From positions 73,672 through 137,671 of the forward strand of contig JBMOPO010000017.1 in assembly GCA_049325095.1 (NCBI GenBank): a stretch of DNA of 64,000 nt, given 5' to 3'. The stretch's first letter is position 1. Each line of letters begins with the position of its first letter. The notes under the pieces are model-generated. The model made no database searches. It saw only the letters and a program-made list of their open reading frames with translations, and was not told the origin of the DNA. Positions 18,614 through 27,002 of the stretch are shown one piece after another. This DNA comes from JAGPUQ01 sp049325095. Its GTDB lineage: Bacteria; Pseudomonadota; Gammaproteobacteria; Pseudomonadales; Porticoccaceae. A program made the position numbers and the translations under genes.

Positions 18614-18990
18614 CTGCGCCCTCCCCGAGCAGTGGACGGCCGGCGCCCGGGCGCGCCGCGGCCGCGGCCCGGCGGCTCGCGGCGGCGAGCCTGGCCCTGC
18701 TGATGGCCGCCCTGGCCGGCGGGATCCTCGGCGGCGACACGCCGCCGCTGCTGCTCATCCCGGCGCTCTTGCCGCTGCTGATCTTCGTGCCCGCGGTCTG
18801 CCGGAGCAGCCCCAGGGGGCTCGCGGCCCTGTGCTTCGTCTGCCTGCTGTATTTCTGCGTGATCATGACCCGATTGTTTGCGCCGGACGCCGCTCCGTTC
18901 GACGGCCTCGCGCTGCTGGCCGTGGTAGCGTTGTTCATCTCGGCCATGCTCGGCAGCCGCTGGCGGCGCCGCGAACTCGGCGGGAGCTGA
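18610..18990 (+). CDS. DUF2069 small membrane protein
   Basis: The product has 126 residues with four hydrophobic segments (roughly residues 22-40, 42-58, 65-82 and 92-110) and a basic tail. Composition and length fit DUF2069 inner-membrane proteins, which often follow arsC-like or wrbA genes. The start is inferred as TTG at 18610, overlapping the arsC TGA; the only downstream ATG codons would remove the first membrane segment. The function is unknown. Confidence 0.6.
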   Translation: MTAPSPSSGRPAPGRAAAAARRLAAASLALLMAALAGGILGGDTPPLLLIPALLPLLIFVPAVCRSSPRGLAALCFVCLLYFCVIMTRLFAPDAAPFDGLALLAVVALFISAMLGSRWRRRELGGS

Positions 18991-19081
18991 GCGCAGTGCG
19001 ACGACCGGCCGACCGCCACCGACACCCGCCCGTGGGCCGGGCCCCATTGCCGGTGCACGGCACTGCTGGGAGATCATCCGG

Positions 19082-20938
19082 ATGAGCAAAGAACAGCCGG
19101 GCAGGGTCAGGCGGCTGGCGCGCGGCGTCGGCCGGCTGTTTCGCCTGGTCGCCACGGTGCTGCGCGGGCTGCTGGCCCTGGTGGTGATCCTGGTGCTGAT
19201 CAACCTGTTCGGCAGTCGCCTCGCGCCGCTGCCCGCCAGCGCCCTGTTGCGGGTGGCGCCCGAGGGTGAGCTGGTCGAACGACTGAGCTATCCGGATCCG
19301 CGTGCACTGCTGGCGCCCGATGCCGGTCCAGCCCCCGAGACCCGGGTCGGCGACCTGGTCGAGGCCATCGATGCCGCGGCCGGCGATGCGCGCATCCGCG
19401 GCATCGTGCTCGAGCTCGGCGAACTCCGCGGCGGCGGCATCGACAAGCTCGACGCCGTGGGCGCCGCCCTGCAGCGCTTCCGGGCGGCGGCCAAACCGGT
19501 CATCGCGATCGGCGACGACTTCTCCCAGCAGCAGTACTATCTGGCGAGCCACGCCGACGAGATCCACCTCAACCCCCTGGGCCACGTCCTGATCACCGGG
19601 TTCGGCAGCTACCGGCTGTACTTCCGGGAGGCGCTGGACCGGCTGCGGATCCACTTCCACGTGTTCCGGGTCGGCGACTACAAGGACGCCGTGGAACCCC
19701 TGACCGGCACCGGCATGTCGACCGCGTCCCGGGCCCACACCCGCGCCTGGCTGGAGGAGCTCTGGGCGCACTACCGGTCCGGGATCGAAGCCCGCCGCAA
19801 GCTGCCACCGGGCGCGCTGGACACTTACATCGACCGGTTGGACGCCAAGCTGGCGGCGGCCGGCGGCGACGGCGCCGGTCTGGCCCTGCAGGAGGGGCTG
19901 GTCGACCGAGTGAGCACCCGGCCCGAGATCATCGCGCAACTGCAGGCCCTGTCCGGCATGGCGGGCGACGGCAGCGCGGCGCGGGAATTCCGGGACGGCT
20001 ACCCGCAAGTCGAGGTCCCCACTTACCTCAGCCACCTCCGCCGCCTGCCGGCCGGCGGCCCGGACCGGCCGCGGATCGGGGTGCTGATCGCCGCGGGCCC
20101 CATGTACGACGGAGAGCAGCCGCCCGACGCCATCGGCGGCGACAGCTTCGCCCGACTGGTGCGCAAGGCCCGCGAACAGGACCGGCTCAGTGCCCTGGTG
20201 GTGCGCATCGACAGCCCCGGCGGCAGCGCCTTCGCCGCCGACCTGATCCGCCGGGAGCTGCTCGCCACCCAGGCGGCGGGCATTCCGGTGGTGGCGTCGA
20301 TGGGTTCGCTGGCCGCCTCCGGCGGTTACTGGATCGCCGCCGAAGCGGACGAAATCTGGGCCGAACCCACCACCCTGACCGGCTCCATCGGCGTGTTCGG
20401 CATCGTGCCCACGTTCGAGGACTCCCTGGCCGCGCTCGGCATCCACAGCGATGGCACCGGCACCCATGCGCTGGCCGGCGACCTGCGCGCCGACCGGCCG
20501 CTCAGCCCCCAGGTCGAGCAGTTGATGCAAACCAGCGTCGAGCATCTCTACCGGCGCTTCGTGGCCCTGGTCGCCGAGGGCCGCGACCAGGATCCGGCGG
20601 CGGTCGACGCCATCGCCCAGGGCAAGGTGTGGACCGGCCGGCAGGCACAGCGGCTGGGCCTCGTCGATCAGCTGGGGAGCCTGCCGGACGCGGTCGCCGC
20701 CGCGGCGCGCCTGGCGGGCGTCGAGGACTACGAGCAGGTGCCGGTCGAACCGCCCCAAGGCCTGCGCGAGCTGGTACTGCGCCGCCTCCTGGAATACGGC
20801 CCGCTGCGGGGCACCGGCGCGGCCTGGCACCAGGGTCTCCAGGCGCTGGCGGAGCGATTGCCGCCGCCGCTCGCGGGCCCCCTGGCGGCGGCGCGCTCGC
20901 GGCTGTGGCTCTACTGCCTGGAATGCGGCGCCGACTGA
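19082..20938 (+). CDS. sppA: Signal peptide peptidase SppA, 67-kDa long form
   Basis: The product has 618 residues, the tandem-domain long form. One N-terminal membrane helix (about 25-44) anchors it facing the periplasm. The Ser/Lys dyad is visible: Lys201 in RVGDYKDAVEP in the first domain and Ser413 in GSLAASGGYWIAA in the second. It degrades signal peptides left after preprotein cleavage. It is monocistronic, preceded by a short gap after the DUF2069 gene and convergent with hda. Confidence 0.95.
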   Translation: MSKEQPGRVRRLARGVGRLFRLVATVLRGLLALVVILVLINLFGSRLAPLPASALLRVAPEGELVERLSYPDPRALLAPDAGPAPETRVGDLVEAIDAAAGDARIRGIVLELGELRGGGIDKLDAVGAALQRFRAAAKPVIAIGDDFSQQQYYLASHADEIHLNPLGHVLITGFGSYRLYFREALDRLRIHFHVFRVGDYKDAVEPLTGTGMSTASRAHTRAWLEELWAHYRSGIEARRKLPPGALDTYIDRLDAKLAAAGGDGAGLALQEGLVDRVSTRPEIIAQLQALSGMAGDGSAAREFRDGYPQVEVPTYLSHLRRLPAGGPDRPRIGVLIAAGPMYDGEQPPDAIGGDSFARLVRKAREQDRLSALVVRIDSPGGSAFAADLIRRELLATQAAGIPVVASMGSLAASGGYWIAAEADEIWAEPTTLTGSIGVFGIVPTFEDSLAALGIHSDGTGTHALAGDLRADRPLSPQVEQLMQTSVEHLYRRFVALVAEGRDQDPAAVDAIAQGKVWTGRQAQRLGLVDQLGSLPDAVAAAARLAGVEDYEQVPVEPPQGLRELVLRRLLEYGPLRGTGAAWHQGLQALAERLPPPLAGPLAAARSRLWLYCLECGAD

Positions 20939-20969
20939 AGATGCGGCCGGAGCGGCCACCCGCGCCGGG

Positions 20970-21650
20970 CTACCAACCGAACACCTCCTTGATGAAAGGC
21001 ACCGTGAGCTGCCGTTGGTGGGCGAGCGCGGCCCGGTCGAGCCGGCGCAGTTGGTCGATGAGCAAACCCAGGTCGCGGGGCGCCCGGGCGAGCAGAAACC
21101 GGCAGGCGTCGGCGCCCAGCGCCAGCCCCAGGCGGGCGGCACGAAACCTCAGTACCTGCTCCCGCTGCTCGTCGTCCATGCCGGGCAGTCCGAAGCCGTA
21201 ACCGGCCAGCCACCGCGAGCGCAGATCCGGCAACCGCCAGGGCAGCGCCCTGGGCGCGGCGCGGGCCGCGGCCACCAGGCGCCCGCCGCGCTCCAGCAGC
21301 CGGTTGTGCAGATGAAACAATTCGCGCTCCCAGGCATCCTGTCCGGCCACGGCGTCGAGCTCGTCGAGCGCCACCAGATCCAGGGTCTCGAGGTCGGCGC
21401 ACACCTGCTCCGGCGGGTGCTCGCGCAGCCCGGCGAGCGGCAGGTACAGCGCAGCGCCCGCCGCCCGGCAACTGGCGAGCGCCAGATGGCTCTTGCCGCT
21501 GCCCGCGGGACCCCACAGGCACACCAGGCGGCCCGGGTCCAGGCCGCGCAGCAGCGCGCAGACCTGCCGCGCGGCGGGGGTCAACGGCAGATAGTTGTCG
21601 AAATCGGCGTCATCCGGCAGGCTGACCGGCAGCGCCAACTGGCGGGCCAA
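20970..21650 (-). CDS. hda: DnaA regulatory inactivator Hda
   Basis: The product has 226 residues. It is a DnaA-like AAA+ protein with Walker A GPAGSGKSHL near residue 49 and the DnaA-type lid region, but it lacks the DNA-binding domain of DnaA. Together with the sliding clamp it stimulates ATP hydrolysis by DnaA. The clamp-binding stretch near the N-terminus is QLALPVSL, matching the QxxLPxxL pattern expected for Hda. No ATG fits; the start is inferred as TTG at 21650, one base after the DUF2066 stop, so the two genes are co-transcribed. Confidence 0.88.
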   Translation of the reverse strand: MARQLALPVSLPDDADFDNYLPLTPAARQVCALLRGLDPGRLVCLWGPAGSGKSHLALASCRAAGAALYLPLAGLREHPPEQVCADLETLDLVALDELDAVAGQDAWERELFHLHNRLLERGGRLVAAARAAPRALPWRLPDLRSRWLAGYGFGLPGMDDEQREQVLRFRAARLGLALGADACRFLLARAPRDLGLLIDQLRRLDRAALAHQRQLTVPFIKEVFGW

Positions 21651-21651
21651 C

Positions 21652-22713
21652 TCAGGGCTCCCGCCACAGGTAGAGCCGCAGGGCATCGCCGCCATCGCCG
21701 ACACCCGCGACCGCGGTGAACCGGGAATCGCCGGCCAGCGCCCGCCACAGCAGCTCCGCTTCGCCATCGAGCCGCAGGGCGAAGGTGACCTGGCCGGCGC
21801 TCATGGCCTCGACGTCCACACCGCGCACCATGTCCAAACCCTCCAACGCCTCCACCACCGCGCGGTAGGTGGGGTAGCTCTGGATCCCCTCGATGCGCAA
21901 CCGCTGGGTCAGGACGTGATCCCCGGGCCGGTAGGACTGGGCTGCGGCCAGCGCGTCCACGGCGGCATCGACCGCGCTGCGGATCCAGTCCTCGCGCGTC
22001 GCGGCGCGGGGACTGCCGGAAGCGGCCGGCCCCGCCCCGCCGAGCTGCCAGTCGCCCTCGACCGCGGCAGCCTCGATCCGGGGTTCGAGCAGCAGCCAGT
22101 GGGGCGCGCCGTAGCGCGCGCCGGCCGCGGCGATCCGCGCGGCTGCGGATCCCGCCCCCGCAGCGCCCAGCGCCAGGGTGTCCTGCAAGTCCCAGAGGGG
22201 CTCCAACACCGGCACGCCGCGCTCGGCGAGCCGCTCCCGCGCCGATTCCGCGAGCCCGCCGCGCTCCCCGTCCGGGGCCAGGATCCACAGCAGCAGGGGT
22301 CCGCGCTCCGCCGGCCAGCGCGGCACCTCCAGGCGCCGCAGTTCGGCATCGAGCGCGGGCGCCGAAAACTCCACCACCAGCAGCGAGCCCGGCGCCGGAT
22401 CGGCCGCGGCCGGCGCCCCGGGCAAGGGTTCCGGCGCCAGGTAGCGATACTCCTCCACCAATTCCGCGGCGCTGTCCTGCAAGGGGGCCAGCCGGGGGTC
22501 GGCCACCACCTGCCGCTGGCCGGACAGTTTGATCAGCACCTGGCCGAGCGCCGCGCGGAACCCCTCGGCGCGGGCCGCCTCGCCCTGATCGGCCACCCGC
22601 ACCCGGCCGCTGTACAGCCCGCCGGGCCCGGCCGCCTCCCGGGTTGCCGCCGGCAGCGGGCTCAGCAGAACGGCGATGAGGATGAGGAAAAGAATGCCGC
22701 GGGCCGTTTTCAT
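21652..22713 (-). CDS. DUF2066 exported protein
   Basis: The product has 353 residues with an N-terminal signal peptide (about 1-24) and the DUF2066 pattern starting at LYSGRVRVADQGEAAR, followed by LIKLSGQRQVVADPRL. It is predicted to be periplasmic. The arrangement DUF2066-hda divergent from purM is common in pseudomonads and relatives. The function is unknown. Confidence 0.82.
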   Translation of the reverse strand: MKTARGILFLILIAVLLSPLPAATREAAGPGGLYSGRVRVADQGEAARAEGFRAALGQVLIKLSGQRQVVADPRLAPLQDSAAELVEEYRYLAPEPLPGAPAAADPAPGSLLVVEFSAPALDAELRRLEVPRWPAERGPLLLWILAPDGERGGLAESARERLAERGVPVLEPLWDLQDTLALGAAGAGSAAARIAAAGARYGAPHWLLLEPRIEAAAVEGDWQLGGAGPAASGSPRAATREDWIRSAVDAAVDALAAAQSYRPGDHVLTQRLRIEGIQSYPTYRAVVEALEGLDMVRGVDVEAMSAGQVTFALRLDGEAELLWRALAGDSRFTAVAGVGDGGDALRLYLWREP

Positions 22714-22805
22714 CGCGGCATTTTATCAGCCGCCCGGCGCGGCGATCGCGGGCCTTCGGGGCGACCTGTTAAACTGCCGCCAGCGACGGGAGCCGACCGA
22801 CCCCA

Positions 22806-23861
22806 ATGACCGACACCCCCACCCCGCTCAGCTACCGCGATGCCGGCGTCGACATCGATGCCGGCAACCGCCTGGTGGAGCGTATCAAGCAGGTCGCCGA
22901 AGCCACCCGGCGGCCGGAGGTGATGGCGGGGCTGGGCGGCTTCAGCGCGCTCTGCCGGCTGCCCGGCGGCTATCGCGACCCCCTGCTGGTGGCGGCGACC
23001 GACGGCGTGGGCACCAAGTTGCGCCTGGCCATGGATCTCGACCGCCACGACGGCATCGGCATCGACCTGGTCGCGATGTGCGTCAACGATCTGGTGGTCT
23101 GCGGCGCCGAACCCCTGTTCTTTCTCGACTATTACGCGACCGGCCGACTCGAGGTCGACACTGCGGCCCGGGTGATCGCCGGCATCGGCGCCGGCTGCCG
23201 CCTGGCCGGCTGCGCCCTGGTGGGCGGCGAAACCGCCGAGATGCCGGGCATGTACCAGGGCTCGGACTACGACCTCGCGGGCTTCTGCGTGGGTGTCGTG
23301 GAAGCCGGTGCGGTGATCGACGGCACCCGGGTGCGCCCGGGCGACGTGCTCATCGGGCTCGCCTCCAGCGGCCCGCACGCCAATGGCTACTCGCTCATCC
23401 GCAGCATCCTGCGCCGCGCGGCGGTGGATCCGGCCGCCGTCGCGCTCGGCGACACCAACCTCGCCGACGCCCTGCTCGAACCGACCAGGATCTACGTCCG
23501 CGCCGTCCGCGAGCTGCTGGGCGCCCAGCAGGTCAACGCCCTGGCCCATATCACCGGAGGCGGCCTGGTGGAAAACCTGCCGCGGGTATTGCCGGCCGGC
23601 ACCCGGGCGCTGATCGACACCGACCGCTGGGCGCTGCCGCCGGTATTCGAGTGGCTGCGCAAGGCCGGCAATGTCGCCCCGGCGGAAATGCTGCGCACCT
23701 TCAATTGCGGGCTGGGCATGATCCTGGCGGTTCCGGCCCCCGGGGTCGCCACCGCCCTCGAGACGCTTTCGGCCAGCGGCGAACGGCCGGTGGTGATCGG
23801 CGAGATCGCGACCGCGAGCGGCGCCCCGCGCGTCGATTTCCGCGGCGCCCTGGCGCAATGA
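22806..23861 (+). CDS. purM: Phosphoribosylformylglycinamidine cyclo-ligase
   Basis: The product has 351 residues. It closes the imidazole ring of AIR using ATP, the fifth step of purine synthesis. The start LSYRDAGVDIDAGNRLVERIK, ATDGVGTKL near residue 60 and GGGLVENLPR near 255 are invariant PurM features. In most gammaproteobacteria purM is followed at once by purN; here the next gene, 31 bases on, is a DUF3108 gene, so purN is missing from its usual place. It is divergent from the DUF2066 gene. Confidence 0.96.
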   Translation: MTDTPTPLSYRDAGVDIDAGNRLVERIKQVAEATRRPEVMAGLGGFSALCRLPGGYRDPLLVAATDGVGTKLRLAMDLDRHDGIGIDLVAMCVNDLVVCGAEPLFFLDYYATGRLEVDTAARVIAGIGAGCRLAGCALVGGETAEMPGMYQGSDYDLAGFCVGVVEAGAVIDGTRVRPGDVLIGLASSGPHANGYSLIRSILRRAAVDPAAVALGDTNLADALLEPTRIYVRAVRELLGAQQVNALAHITGGGLVENLPRVLPAGTRALIDTDRWALPPVFEWLRKAGNVAPAEMLRTFNCGLGMILAVPAPGVATALETLSASGERPVVIGEIATASGAPRVDFRGALAQ

Positions 23862-23892
23862 ACGTTTCCTCGAGGCGGACATCCAACCGGCC

Positions 23893-24615
23893 ATGAACGA
23901 ACCCCCTAGCCCAGGCCGTCCGATCACCCGCTGGCTGGCGATCCTGGCGGTCGCACTGGCCGCCAACAGCCGCGCCGAAGCGGCGCTCGAACCCTATGAG
24001 GCGACCTACGAGGCCAGTCTCAACGGCCTCCCGGTGACCGTCACCAGCACCCTGGAAACCACCCCCGACGGCTACCGGATCAGCACCTCGGCGGCCAATT
24101 TCCTGGGCGAACTGTGGGAGCAGGAAACCTTCCACCTGGCCGGCCAACGCATCGTCGTGGACGAGTATCAACACCGGCGCGCCATGCTGGGCAACCAGCG
24201 CCTGGAGCAACTGGTGGTGGACACCGGCCAGGGCATCGCGCGCTACCGGCGCGACCACGAGACCCGGGAGATCCCGCTGGTGCCGGACCTGCTGGGCCCG
24301 ATGAGCTACCAGGTACAGCTGCGCCGGGATCTCGCCGCGGGCGATGCCGAGTTCGCCTACGCCGTCCTGCACCGCAGCAAGATCAAGCACTATGAATTCG
24401 CCCGCGAGGACATCGAGCCGGTGGCCCTGCCGAGCGGCACCGTGGACGCGATCCGGGTGCGCCGGATTCGCGACGACAACGACCGCGAAACCCTGTTCTG
24501 GATGGCCCCGAAACTGGATTTCCAACTGGTGAAACTGCGCCAGATCGAGGACGGCGATCGCTACGAGCTGCTGCTCACCCGGCTGCAGGCGGAAGCCGGC
24601 GGGCGCCATCCATGA
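23893..24615 (+). CDS. DUF3108 exported protein
   Basis: The product has 240 residues with a signal peptide (about 1-32, cleavage near SRAEA). The remainder is beta-strand rich, with YEATYEASLNGLPVTVTSTLE and WMAPKLDFQLVKLRQIEDG, matching DUF3108. The family is usually found beside purN/purM in gammaproteobacteria. A periplasmic or outer-membrane-associated role is likely; the specific function is unknown. Its stop overlaps the start of the next gene by four bases. Confidence 0.8.
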   Translation: MNEPPSPGRPITRWLAILAVALAANSRAEAALEPYEATYEASLNGLPVTVTSTLETTPDGYRISTSAANFLGELWEQETFHLAGQRIVVDEYQHRRAMLGNQRLEQLVVDTGQGIARYRRDHETREIPLVPDLLGPMSYQVQLRRDLAAGDAEFAYAVLHRSKIKHYEFAREDIEPVALPSGTVDAIRVRRIRDDNDRETLFWMAPKLDFQLVKLRQIEDGDRYELLLTRLQAEAGGRHP

Positions 24616-25484
24616 CCGATTCCGGCAGCTCGCCCGCAACGCGCGCCGCCCTGATCGCGGCCGCGGCCATCGCCCTGGGCGTCGGCGGCTACCTGCTGTT
24701 CGCTCCCGGCCCGGAGGAACCCGCGCTCCCGGAGACCGCCGCCCCCGCGCCGGCACCGGTACCAGCGCCGGAACCGCCCCCCGGGCCCGGGGCCGGCCAC
24801 CAGGCCGCCCCGGCAGCCGAAGCGGAGGCCCCCGCGCCAGCCTCGCAGGACCATATCCCGCAGGCGCCACCGGAACCCCAACTGCCGGCGCTGGAAGACA
24901 GCGATGCCGAGCTGCGCGCCGGCTTGCTGGCCCTCCTGGGCGACAGCCCCCTGGCGCGCTGGCTGGAGCAGGATCATCTGGCGCAACGCATCAGTGCGCA
25001 GATCGCCCGCTTGACCCGTGGCGATTTCTCGGCCGAAGACCTGTCGCTCGAACCGCCGCCGGGCGAATTCCAGGTCGATCGGCGCGGCGGGCGCCTGTAC
25101 CTCAGCCCGGCCAACCACGGCCGCTACGACGCCGTGGTGGAATTGATCGAGGGCATCGACGTGGCGGCGGTCGCGGAATTCTTCCACCGCTACCGGCCGC
25201 TGTTCGAGGCCGCCTACGGAGAGCTCGGCCATCCGCCGGAACAATTCGATACCGCCGTGCTGGGCGCCATCGATCATCTGCTCGCCACGCCCGAGCCGGC
25301 CGCCCCCACCGAACTCCTGGCGGAATCGGTGGCCTACCGCTTCGCGGACCCGGCGCTCGAGGGCCTGTCCCCGGCCCGCAAGCAGTTGCTGCGCATGGGC
25401 CCAGATCACGGGCGTGCGCTGAAGGCCAGGCTGCGCGCGCTGCGCGCCGCGCTGGCCGGCGGCGACCTCTCCGCCGCCGACTGA
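24612..25484 (+). CDS. DUF3014 membrane-anchored protein
   Basis: The product has 290 residues. One N-terminal membrane helix (about 11-30) is followed by a long Pro/Ala linker (to about 95) and a C-terminal helical domain starting at LPALEDSDAELRAGLLALLGDSPLARW, the DUF3014 signature. The ATGA overlap with the DUF3108 gene points to a purM-DUF3108-DUF3014 transcript. The function is unknown; the layout suggests a periplasmic domain on a flexible stalk. Confidence 0.75.
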   Translation: MTDSGSSPATRAALIAAAAIALGVGGYLLFAPGPEEPALPETAAPAPAPVPAPEPPPGPGAGHQAAPAAEAEAPAPASQDHIPQAPPEPQLPALEDSDAELRAGLLALLGDSPLARWLEQDHLAQRISAQIARLTRGDFSAEDLSLEPPPGEFQVDRRGGRLYLSPANHGRYDAVVELIEGIDVAAVAEFFHRYRPLFEAAYGELGHPPEQFDTAVLGAIDHLLATPEPAAPTELLAESVAYRFADPALEGLSPARKQLLRMGPDHGRALKARLRALRAALAGGDLSAAD

Positions 25485-25497
25485 AGCCGCTCCCGCG

Positions 25498-26064
25498 TCA
25501 GGCGCGGGGCAGGGTGACGCCGCGCTGTCCCTGATATTTTCCCGCCCGGTCCCGATAGGAGACTTCGCAGACCTCATCGGCCTCGAAGAACAGCATCTGG
25601 GCCACGCCCTCGTTGGCGTAGATGCGCGCCGGCAGGTTGGTGGTATTGGAAAACTCCAGGGTGACATGCCCCTCCCACTCCGGCTCCAGCGGGGTGACGT
25701 TGACGATGATGCCGCAGCGCGCGTAGGTGGACTTGCCCAGACAGATGGTCAGCACCGAGCGGGGGATGCGGAAATATTCGATGGTGCGGGCCAGCGCGAA
25801 GGAGTTCGGGGGAATGACGCAGTAGTCGCCCTTGATGTCGACGAAACTGGAGTTGTCGAAATTCTTGGGATCGACCGTCGCCGAATGGATGTTGGTGAAG
25901 ATCTTGAATTCGTCGGCACAGCGCACGTCGTAACCGTAGCTCGACACCCCGTAGGAAATCACCCGGCCGCCCCCGGGGGCGTCGCGCACCTGGGTATCGA
26001 CGAACGGCTCGATCATGCCCTGGGCCGCCATGCGCCGGATCCACCGGTCGGACTTGATGCTCAA
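25498..26064 (-). CDS. dcd: dCTP deaminase
   Basis: The product has 188 residues, matching the homotrimeric enzyme that deaminates dCTP to dUTP for thymidylate synthesis. The start MSIKSDRWIRRMA, the segment SYGVSSYGYDVRC, and GKSTYARCGIIVNVTPLEPEWEGH with its catalytic glutamate are diagnostic. It is followed 28 bases upstream on the same strand by apbC, giving the dcd-apbC pair that lies divergent from metG in many gammaproteobacteria. Confidence 0.96.
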   Translation of the reverse strand: MSIKSDRWIRRMAAQGMIEPFVDTQVRDAPGGGRVISYGVSSYGYDVRCADEFKIFTNIHSATVDPKNFDNSSFVDIKGDYCVIPPNSFALARTIEYFRIPRSVLTICLGKSTYARCGIIVNVTPLEPEWEGHVTLEFSNTTNLPARIYANEGVAQMLFFEADEVCEVSYRDRAGKYQGQRGVTLPRA

Positions 26065-26092
26065 GGCGTGCGCTCCAGCAGCGGGGCAGGAT

Positions 26093-26908
26093 TCATTCGA
26101 TCACGATCTCGGGCAGTTCGCCGGCGAGACCGTCGAGCTCGACCAGCACCGAGCGGGCGATCTCCCGGTAGCGCTCCGCCAGCTCACCCTCCGGATCGGA
26201 GGCGACCACCGGCCGGCCGGCGTCGCCCTCGCGGATGCGCCGGTCCAGGGGCAGCGCGCCCAGCAACCGGGTCTGGTACTCCTCCGCCACCCGGGCCCCG
26301 CCGCCGGCGCCGAAGATCGACTCCTGGTGACCGCAATGGGAACAACGGTGCAGGCTCATGTTCTCCACGATCCCGAGTACCGGAATCCGCACCTTCCGAA
26401 ACATTTCGATACCCTTGCGGGCATCGAGCAGCGCCACCTCCTGGGGCGTGGTCACGATCACCGCGCCCGAGACCCGGGCCTTCTGCGCCAGGGTGAGCTG
26501 GATGTCCCCGGTGCCCGGCGGCATATCGACCACCAGCACGTCGAGCGCCCCCCAGTCGGTCTGGGTGAGCATCTGCACCAGAGCGCCGCCCGCCATCGGC
26601 CCGCGCCACACCATGGGGGTCTGGGGCCCGGCCAGATAGGCCATGGACATGGTCTTGAGGCCCTGTGCCGGCACGGGCACGAAGGTATTGCCGTTGAGCA
26701 CCCGCGGCTGGGTACCTGCGGCGACCCCGAGCAGCAGGGCGATGCTGGGGCCGTAGATATCGGCATCCAGCAGCCCCACGGCGAGCCCCTCGGCCGCCAG
26801 CGCCAGCGCCAGATTGACCGCGGTGGTCGATTTGCCCACCCCGCCCTTGCCGGAGGCAACCGCCACGATGTGGCGCACGTTCTGCAAATTCTCCGCGTTT
26901 TCCGCCAT
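26093..26908 (-). CDS. apbC: Mrp/ApbC iron-sulfur cluster carrier ATPase
   Basis: The product has 271 residues. The deviant Walker A GKGGVGKST (20-28), a conserved aspartate segment LLDADIYGPS, and CSHCGHQ (CxxC at 189-192) near the C-terminus define the Mrp/NBP35 family of P-loop ATPases that assemble and transfer [4Fe-4S] clusters. The short N-terminal MIP18-like domain present in many ApbC proteins is absent. The leader contains a hairpin followed by a U-run at 26945-26959. Confidence 0.92.
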   Translation of the reverse strand: MAENAENLQNVRHIVAVASGKGGVGKSTTAVNLALALAAEGLAVGLLDADIYGPSIALLLGVAAGTQPRVLNGNTFVPVPAQGLKTMSMAYLAGPQTPMVWRGPMAGGALVQMLTQTDWGALDVLVVDMPPGTGDIQLTLAQKARVSGAVIVTTPQEVALLDARKGIEMFRKVRIPVLGIVENMSLHRCSHCGHQESIFGAGGGARVAEEYQTRLLGALPLDRRIREGDAGRPVVASDPEGELAERYREIARSVLVELDGLAGELPEIVIE

Positions 26909-26944
26909 GACGATCGCCCTCGAATCCCATCCGGTTAGAAAAAA

Positions 26945-26959
26945 AGCGGCAAAGCCGCT
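26945..26959 (-). terminator. Hairpin and U-run in the apbC leader (possible attenuator)
   Basis: AGCGGC (26945-26950), AAA, GCCGCT (26954-26959) form a perfect 6-bp stem. Read on the minus strand it is followed directly by a run of about seven Ts, the form of an intrinsic terminator, about 37 bases upstream of the apbC ATG. On the plus strand TATAGT starts at the end of the same palindrome and could be the metG -10. It could attenuate apbC or block antisense reading; this is inference. Confidence 0.4.
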
Positions 26960-27002
26960 ATAGTTTCCGCCCTTTCGCCCGCCCCGCACCGACCTCTGCC
27001 AG

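Noticed and set aside
20941..20969. GGCCG/CGGCC hairpin between sppA and hda
   Set aside because: No T-run follows on either strand, so it is not a convincing intrinsic terminator.
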